The notes below the pieces were generated by a model. The model did no database searches and was not told where the DNA came from. It saw only the letters and a program-made list of their open reading frames with translations. Shown piece after piece: positions 7,665 to 12,563 of a stretch of 12,563 nucleotides of DNA; the first letter of the stretch is position 1, and each line of letters starts with the position of its first letter. The position numbers and the translations under genes are program-made. Source of the DNA: Fidelibacterota bacterium (GTDB lineage: Bacteria > Fidelibacterota > Marinisomatia > SCGC-AAA003-L08 > D37C17); assembly GCA_002711465.1 (NCBI GenBank), contig PARL01000021.1, positions 1-12,563 of the forward strand. Direction: 5' to 3'.

Positions 7665-9584
7665 ATGAAAAATTTTATTTTACTAATTCTATCACTTAAT
7701 TTACTGTTTAGCGCTTATTACAGTCCAGGTATGACAATGATTGACAATCATCAAAATCAATCGCACCCTGTATGTTTTGGTGAGGCAGATGAAGGCGATC
7801 CAGATTTTTTACGTTTTGCAGATTATAATGGTGCTAGAAATGGTGGTGATTATCATGTTATTTTTGTAGACATGGCAGCTAGTTGGTGAGGTAGTTGTTG
7901 GGGGTCTATTAGTGTAATAGCAGATATAGCAGAATATTTTGAAGATAATGAGCATGTAATGATGTTCACAAACCTTGATGATCAAAATCAACCATATTCA
8001 TGTACCCAATGGGGAAATAGACATGTTCAATGGGGAGATGAACACGCAGTAATCACAAACGATAACGGGATGACTATTTTTAGTTGGTTTAATAGTAACA
8101 ATGGAATGCCAAGCATAGCTTACATTGATCATACAATGACAGTTGATTATATGTCTAATTATACAGGTGGAGCTAACACTGCAATTAACAGGATAAATAA
8201 TTTGTTAAATGATTGCGGAGAATTATGTAGCAGTGAGCCCATACTTGGTTGTACGGATGAATTTGCATGTAATTTTAATGAAAATTCAGATGAAGATGAT
8301 GGTAGTTGTGAATATGAATCTTGTTTAGGTTGTACAGATTCAACCGCAAACAATTATGATGAAGATGCATCTATAGATGATGGAAGTTGTGTTTATGCTT
8401 CAAGTATGTCTTTTGGACAAATTGATGATTCTAGTATAGAAATTAACTTTTCAAGTGATTATCCTATCCAAGGGTTTCAATTTACTTTGACTGATAATCC
8501 AGATCAAATAACATTGACAGGCGCATATGGTGGAGTTGCAGAAGAAAATGGATTTACAGTCAGCACAAGCGAACTGGGTATTGTTTTAGGTTTTAGTTTT
8601 TCTGGAGATTTAATACCAGCAGGAGAAGGTATACTTACCACATTAACTTATGATGGTATTGGTCCATCTGAAGTATGTTTTGATGAAATTATCTTATCTG
8701 ATTCGTCAGGAAGTCAAATTAGTACTGGGCCAACTGATTGTTATATGCTTGATCTTATTGCAAACCCAGGTGATACTAATCTAGACCAGAATATAAATGT
8801 TCAAGATATTGTAATATTATTAAACTTTATTTTAGAATTTGAAGAACCAACACAGCAGCAATTTGTTAATGGTGATATGAATGACGATCAAATTTTAAAT
8901 GTTTTGGATGTTATTAGAATTGTTAATAGCATCTTAGGTTTATCAAGACAAGATTTAAATACTAGTCAAAATAATTTTGGTATATTAAATTACACTATAT
9001 CAGGAAATGATTTGATTTTATCCATATATTCGGAAATTGACTATTCAGGCGTACAGTTATCATTTAATTCTTATCAAAATCATGAAATAACATTAAAAGA
9101 TAACAGTCATATCACATTAAGGCAAAATTTTACGGATGGAAAGAAAATTTTAGTAGCATATTCAATGTTTAATAAAGTTTTTGATGGTCATGAGGCAGTT
9201 TTTACAATTGTAGGAGGATCAAATCTAAATATTGATGATTTAGATATATTAGTTGGTGATTTAAATGGTAATGCTATTAATCTATATTTAAATGAAGTTG
9301 ATGAAAGTGATTTAAACAAATATACTTTTAATATCAATAGCGTATATCCAAATCCGTTTAACCCTAATACAGATATAAGTTTTACTATACCAAATGATGG
9401 TTATGTTAAATTATCTGTTTTTAATATTAAAGGTCAGGAAGTTGATGTGATTTTTGAAGGATACCAAGACAAAGGATTTCATTCATATACATGGGATGCT
9501 TCTACTTTTTCATCAGGTATCTATTATTTTCATTTGAATGAAGGTAAAAATATATCGACTGCTAAAGGTATTTATATCAAATAA
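7665..9584 (+). CDS. Secreted thioredoxin-like selenoprotein with cohesin-like, dockerin-like and T9SS domains (TGA at 7887 = Sec)
   Basis: Read with TGA 7887-7889 as selenocysteine, this is one 639-residue protein; both halves are in the same frame with no intervening stop. Residues 1 to about 17 form a signal peptide. Residues about 25-190 are a thioredoxin-like domain: strand VIFVDMAASW, active site W74-U75-G-S-C78, cis-Pro P149 (GMPSIAYID), plus C37, C113 and the pair C184/C188. Two GCTD repeats follow (195-245), then a cohesin-like beta-sandwich (about 247-367). Next come two dockerin-like EF-hand loops (369-425; DTNLDQNINVQD, DMNDDQILNVLD), another beta-rich segment, and a YPNPFNPNT T9SS sorting domain (about 555-639). 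The role is probably an extracellular thiol/selenol redox activity; the substrate is unknown. A paralogue begins 17 bp downstream with no terminator between. The alternative, a frame-interrupted pseudogene, is disfavoured because the paralogue has TGA at the homologous codon. Confidence 0.88.
7887..7889 (+). other. In-frame TGA, predicted selenocysteine codon (U75)
   Basis: The codon sits between TGG (Trp) and GGT-AGT-TGT (Gly-Ser-Cys). TGA therefore occupies the first, nucleophilic Cys of a W-C-G-x-C thioredoxin active site. Reading continues in frame for 565 codons to TAA at 9582-9584. Confidence 0.9.
7890..7921 (+). promoter_or_regulatory. Candidate bacterial SECIS element for TGA 7887
   Basis: A perfect 6-bp stem CTATTA (7906-7911) / TAATAG (7915-7920) with loop GTG begins 17 nt after the TGA. 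The loop reads AGUGU if the closing A-U pair opens. Below the stem, T7905 can be bulged while G7904 pairs C7921. A short upper stem, a bulged U on the 5' side and a GU in the apical loop are the features SelB recognises in the E. coli fdhF SECIS. Lower-stem pairing closer to the TGA is not obvious. The assignment rests on position and shape only. Confidence 0.6.
8247..8400 (+). repeat. Two tandem GCTD-type Cys repeats
   Basis: Unit 1 begins GCTDEFACNFNENSDEDD and unit 2 (8328 onward) begins GCTDSTANNYDEDASIDD; each ends in GSC. They closely match the copy at 99-170 in the giant surface protein. They link the thioredoxin-like domain to the cohesin-like domain. Confidence 0.75.
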
Positions 9585-9590
9585 TTAATT

Positions 9591-9596
9591 AAGGAG
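9591..9596 (+). promoter_or_regulatory. Strong Shine-Dalgarno AAGGAG for the gene at 9602
   Basis: AAGGAG lies 5 bp before ATG 9602 and just 6 bp after the stop of the upstream selenoprotein gene. This is the best ribosome binding site in the window. It fixes the start and supports independent initiation within one transcript. Confidence 0.8.
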
Positions 9597-9601
9597 ATAA
9601 A

Positions 9602-10735
9602 ATGTGTTTTAGAAAAATATTAACTCTTGCAATGATTTCTCTGTCATTTAGCGTATATCAAGTTGGCGATCAAATTAGTCAAGGTGATCAAAATAGAGTG
9701 TTCGAAGTTTGTTATGGTGCAGAGCATCATGGAATTGAGCCAGAAGGTGGAAGATACAATCTTACTTTTGGTGATTATAATGGATATACTAATGATACAG
9801 GTATATTCTACGTTATGATGATTGATATGGCGGCATCTTGGTGAGGGCCATGTTGGAACGGCATTGGTCAAATGGTCGCAATAGAAGATTGGTTTTCTGA
9901 AAATCCAAACGTAGTTATAATGACAAACTTAGATGATATTGGTCAGCCCTATTCTTGTCAGCAGTGGGGAGATAGACATCAGTACTATAATCAAGATGTA
10001 TATCCATTAATGACAGATGATGGTAATTTAGATGTAATATGGGGCTGGTTAAATTCAGGCTCAGCATTTCCAAGCACAGCATATATAGATCATACTATGA
10101 CAGTTTTTTATAAGGCAAATAATCCTAGTTTTGGTCCTGCAACATCAACAATTGATTCTATGTTAGATGCTTGTGGTGATTTATGTACACTATCACCTGC
10201 TGCTGCATTATTTGATTTTGTCATAGATGGTAATGTAGTAACATTTTTAGATTTTTCAGAATTTGCAAGTGAGGGGTGGGTTATAGAAAACTGGTCTTGG
10301 GATTTTGGTGATGGAAATACAAGCAACGAACAAAATCCTATACATGAATATGAAAATGATGGTACTTACCAAGTATCACTCACTGTCACTACTGACATTG
10401 GAACACAAAGTGAGCCATATACAGCAGAAATACAAATAGGAGCATTAAGTATATCTGATGATATGAATCCACAAAAATTTGGAATTTCAAAAAATTATCC
10501 TAACCCATTTAATCCTAATACAACAATAGAATACTATTTAGGAGAATCAGGTATTGTTAGTTTAGATGTTTATAATGTAAACGGAGAATTAGTTGACAAC
10601 ATAGTTAATTCGTATCAAATTTCAGGTAACCATTCAGTTACATGGCAACCAACTAACATTAGTTCTGGTATGTATTACATTAGTCTTGTACAAAGTTCAA
10701 ATATTGATAAAATGAAAGTTATGTACATAAAGTAG
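9602..10735 (+). CDS. Secreted thioredoxin-like selenoprotein with PKD and T9SS domains (TGA at 9842 = Sec)
   Basis: With TGA 9842-9844 read as selenocysteine, the gene encodes 377 residues in one frame. Residues 1 to about 18 are a signal peptide (MCFRKILTLAMISLSFSV). Residues about 25-197 are a thioredoxin-like domain with the near-canonical active site W80-U81-G-P-C84, cis-Pro P157 (AFPSTAYID), and C37, C119 and C191/C195. All of these align with the upstream paralogue, and the blocks DMAASW, TNLDD, QPYSC and AYIDHTMTV are identical. A PKD domain follows (about 203-280) with its hallmark WSWDFGDG (W233 onward) and GTYQVSLTVT, then a YPNPFNPNT T9SS sorting domain (about 293-377). It is the minimal version of the upstream protein, with PKD in place of the GCTD, cohesin-like and dockerin-like modules. 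It should be exported and perhaps cell-surface attached. Substrate and redox partner are unknown. A strong terminator ends the operon. Confidence 0.9.
9842..9844 (+). other. In-frame TGA, predicted selenocysteine codon (U81)
   Basis: TGA stands between TGG (Trp) and GGG-CCA-TGT (Gly-Pro-Cys). This gives W-U-G-P-C, the canonical WCGPC thioredoxin motif with Sec for the first Cys. The frame remains open for 296 further codons. Confidence 0.92.
9846..9877 (+). promoter_or_regulatory. Candidate bacterial SECIS element for TGA 9842
   Basis: Two competing folds share the left arm GGCCAT (9846-9851), which begins 2 nt after the TGA. In fold (a), it pairs with ATGGTC (9872-9877), G9852 is bulged, and TTGG (9853-9856) pairs with TCAA (9868-9871); the loop is AACGGCATTGG. 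In fold (b), GGCCATG pairs with CATTGGTC (9862-9869) with one bulged U and a UUGGAACGG loop. Fold (a) spans the usual bacterial SECIS distance. Which fold forms, and whether SelB binds it, cannot be decided by eye. Confidence 0.55.
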
Positions 10736-10759
10736 TTTTACAAACCATTATAATTAAAT

Positions 10760-10789
10760 AAGGGGGTTTTATGCCCCCTTTTTTATTTT
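10760..10789 (+). terminator. Rho-independent terminator after the selenoprotein pair
   Basis: The stem AAGGGGG (10760-10766) / CCCCCTT (10774-10780) with loop TTTTATG runs into TTTTTT and a further T-rich stretch. It is GC-rich against a very AT-rich background. It lies 24 bp after the stop and isolates the selenoprotein transcript from the tRNA. Confidence 0.92.
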
Positions 10790-10830
10790 GAATTACAGTT
10801 ACTTACATTTTAAATTTTGAACAATAAAAT

Positions 10831-10904
10831 GCACCCGTGGCTCAACTGGATAGAGCATCTGACTACGGATCAGAAGGTTGTAGGTTCGAATCCTACCGGG
10901 TGTA
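10831..10904 (+). tRNA. tRNA-Arg (anticodon ACG)
   Basis: All four arms fold. The acceptor is GCACCCG (10831-10837) with CGGGTGT (10897-10903), including a G-U first pair. The D arm is GCTC/GAGC. The anticodon stem TCTGA/TCAGA encloses loop CTACGGA with anticodon ACG at 10865-10867. The T arm has the GTTCGAATC loop region. The discriminator is A10904, and CCA is not encoded. It is 74 nt long. ACG (read as ICG) decodes CGU/CGC/CGA arginine codons. It starts about 40 bp past the terminator of the upstream operon. Confidence 0.95.
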
Positions 10905-10908
10905 CAAA

Positions 10909-12099
10909 ATGATGAAAATTTTTAAATTTTTAGTTCTGGTATTATTTATGTCTGGATGTAGTTTTATTGTTTCTAAAGCTGCCAATATAAAAGATATTAA
11001 AAAAGTTACTGGAATGTATGATGTGGGTACTCAAAGAATGGTTTGGGTTGATTCTACTAGGACAAATTGGTATGAACCAGATTATGGTCCTTACAGAAAA
11101 CTTATGGCTCAAATATGGTATCCTGCAAATATTTCTAATACAGATAAAAAATCAAATTATATTGATAATAATAAGGCTTTAACATATACTATTGGACTTC
11201 AAGGATATGACGTTCCTGAGATTTTAACAAATCAAATTGGATACATAAATTGTAATTCGTGGGAAAATCCAAAACCTTATTTTCAAAAAAAATTTCCAAT
11301 ATTAATTTTTTCACATGGACATGGTGGATTGAGAACACAAAATACTAACCAAGTTGAAGAATTAGTAAGTCATGGTTATATAATCATTGCTGTTGATCAT
11401 ACCTTTGATGCTGGTTTTGTTGAATTTCCAGATGGTGAAATAATTTATAGTTTAACATCAAGACCCAATGACGATCCTTTAGTTGAAACTGCGGAACAAT
11501 TTTATGCAAGATTTGGTTTTAGAGTTGACGATATTAATTTTATTGTAAAACAAATTGATAAATTTTCAAAAATTGATTTTGATATTGATCAAATAATGGA
11601 TAAAAGTAATATTGGTATTTTTGGTCATTCTTTTGGAGGTTTAACAGCTTTTTATTCAACTTTTTTTAATGATAAAATCAAATCTTGTTATGCACTAGAT
11701 GGCTGGTTTGAACCTCTTCCAGATTCATTATTGTTTAAAGATATAAATAAACCTATCATGCATTTAGGGCAAAATAATAAAGGTGATAAACAGTTTTGGA
11801 ATGATGTTAATTTCACTAAAATGGATAACTTTATTAGAAGTAATTCTAATTATTCAGTAATGATTGATATTCCAGGTTCAAACCATTACGATTATACTGA
11901 TTTTACTTATTTTTCATATCTTGCAAAAAAACTAAATTTTACAGGTGATGTATCAGTAGATACTATGGCAAATATAATGAATGAAACCTTATTAGATTTT
12001 TTTAATTATACTCTTAAAAATAGCAACTCTCCTAATATTGATTATTATCAAAACAAATATAGAGAAATTGATCTTTTATATTTAAAAGAAAGCAAATAA
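10909..12099 (+). CDS. Lipoprotein alpha/beta hydrolase, PAF-acetylhydrolase/lipase type
   Basis: The product is 396 residues from ATG 10909 (an adjacent ATG at 10912 is equally possible). The N-terminus MMKIFKFLVLVLFMSGC is a lipoprotein signal peptide with C17 as the lipidated Cys, so the enzyme is membrane-tethered in the envelope. The fold is alpha/beta hydrolase: oxyanion-region FSHGHGG (H136), nucleophile elbow GIFGHSFGG with Ser241, probable acid Asp264 (ALDGWF), and His326 (GSNHYDYTDF). The order and the segments VDHTFDAG and GSNHYDYTDF match the platelet-activating factor acetylhydrolase II/dienelactone-hydrolase-like lipases. These cleave short or oxidised acyl esters; the substrate here is unknown. 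An in-frame GTG at 10837 would start inside the tRNA and yield the familiar false leader MAQLDRAS, so it is rejected. Only 4 bp separate the tRNA from the start, with no ribosome binding site of its own. The rsmE gene follows 2 bp after the stop. Confidence 0.88.
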   Translation: MMKIFKFLVLVLFMSGCSFIVSKAANIKDIKKVTGMYDVGTQRMVWVDSTRTNWYEPDYGPYRKLMAQIWYPANISNTDKKSNYIDNNKALTYTIGLQGYDVPEILTNQIGYINCNSWENPKPYFQKKFPILIFSHGHGGLRTQNTNQVEELVSHGYIIIAVDHTFDAGFVEFPDGEIIYSLTSRPNDDPLVETAEQFYARFGFRVDDINFIVKQIDKFSKIDFDIDQIMDKSNIGIFGHSFGGLTAFYSTFFNDKIKSCYALDGWFEPLPDSLLFKDINKPIMHLGQNNKGDKQFWNDVNFTKMDNFIRSNSNYSVMIDIPGSNHYDYTDFTYFSYLAKKLNFTGDVSVDTMANIMNETLLDFFNYTLKNSNSPNIDYYQNKYREIDLLYLKESK

Positions 12100-12101
12100 A
12101 A

Positions 12102-12563
12102 TTGAATTTTTTTTATTCAACAAATATAAAAGATGAAAAAATATATCTAGATAAGAATGAAAGTTATCATTGCATTAAAGTCTTGAGATATAAAATAGGT
12201 GATCAAATAAATGTTGTAGATGGCTTTGGAAGTAAATATTTGTCAGAAATCATGGACATACAATCAGATAGTTGTGAACTTAAAATTATACAAAAATATA
12301 CATCAAAAAGAAAAATAAAAATTCATCTATGTATATCTCCAACAAAAAACCATAAGCGATTAGAATGGATGGTTGAAAAAATTGTTGAAATTGGTGTTGA
12401 TAGAATAAGTTTTATAAAATGTGAAAGATCTATAAGAGATTCTGTTAATTTAGATAGATTAAATAAAATTGCACTATCTGCCATGAAACAAACCCAAAAT
12501 ACATTTCTACCAATAATTGATCAATGTATTAATTTTTCAAATGTTTTTGATCATATTTCATCA
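12102..12563 (+). CDS. rsmE: 16S rRNA (uracil-1498-N3)-methyltransferase RsmE, 3'-partial
   Basis: The 154 visible residues from TTG 12102 read MNFFYST at the start, then KVLRYKIGDQINVVDGFG (the PUA-like RNA-binding N-terminal domain of RsmE), then the start of the SPOUT methyltransferase domain. The segments ISPTKNHKRLEWMVEKIVEIGVD, FIKCERSIR, NLDRLNKIALSAMKQT and FLPII are hallmarks of the family. RsmE methylates U1498 of 16S rRNA in the assembled 30S subunit using S-adenosylmethionine. The cofactor-binding knot (GPEGG region) lies beyond the window edge. TTG is chosen because it gives the standard MNxFY N-terminus and no ATG is available. The 2-bp gap to the lipoprotein gene implies co-transcription. 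Confidence 0.93.
   Translation, partial: MNFFYSTNIKDEKIYLDKNESYHCIKVLRYKIGDQINVVDGFGSKYLSEIMDIQSDSCELKIIQKYTSKRKIKIHLCISPTKNHKRLEWMVEKIVEIGVDRISFIKCERSIRDSVNLDRLNKIALSAMKQTQNTFLPIIDQCINFSNVFDHISS

Noticed and set aside
7887..9844. TGA reassigned to Trp or Gly genome-wide
   Set aside because: TGG is used for Trp throughout, the only two in-frame TGA codons sit at catalytic Cys positions, and a Trp or Gly there would destroy the CxxC motif.
7665..10735. Reading the two interrupted genes as pseudogenes or sequencing errors
   Set aside because: Both interruptions are TGA, at the same active-site column, in two intact paralogues with preserved domains, ribosome binding sites and C-terminal sorting domains after the TGA.
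10837..10908. GTG start at 10837 extending the lipoprotein N-terminus (MAQLDRAS...)
   Set aside because: This stretch is tRNA-Arg. The peptide is a well-known artefact of translating tRNA genes, and the lipoprotein signal peptide begins only at 10909/10912.

Overview
The window is strongly AT-rich bacterial DNA with every gene on the + strand. Three proteins are Asp/Asn-rich, carry 'GCTD...DDGSC' repeats, and end in a YPNPFNP-type C-terminal sorting domain of the type IX secretion system (T9SS). This combination is characteristic of the Fibrobacteres-Chlorobi-Bacteroidetes (FCB) superphylum. The style most resembles marine Candidatus Marinimicrobia (SAR406); that lineage call is inference.

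Layout: (1) 1-3482 is the 3' part of a giant secreted protein with a 22-unit thrombospondin type 3-like calcium-binding array, closed by a strong terminator. (2) 3598-7595 holds three closely packed genes: a secreted unknown with a TolB/FlgO-like region, a TlpA-like thiol-disulfide protein, and an outer-membrane beta-barrel. (3) 7665-10735 holds two tandem genes, each interrupted by one in-frame TGA at the active-site position of a thioredoxin-like domain. They are closed by a second strong terminator. (4) 10831-10904 is tRNA-Arg(ACG). It is followed almost without a gap by a lipoprotein of the PAF-acetylhydrolase/lipase type and the start of rsmE.

The most notable content is the pair at 7665-10735. 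Read conventionally, each gene is a short ORF stopping at 'MAASW' followed by a second ORF in the same frame. Read through TGA as selenocysteine (U), each becomes one continuous secreted protein with a W-U-G-S/P-C motif, a cis-Pro segment, further shared cysteines, distinct C-terminal modules and a T9SS sorting domain. Each TGA is followed by a possible hairpin in the place expected for a bacterial SECIS. None of the seven complete genes in the window stops with TGA, and TGG is the ordinary Trp codon. I read these as two paralogous exported selenoproteins of the thioredoxin fold. They probably act outside the cell or at its surface, beside a conventional CxxC thioredoxin-like protein (5348-5881) and a barrel with a lone cysteine pair. 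No selA, selB, selC or selD lies in the window.
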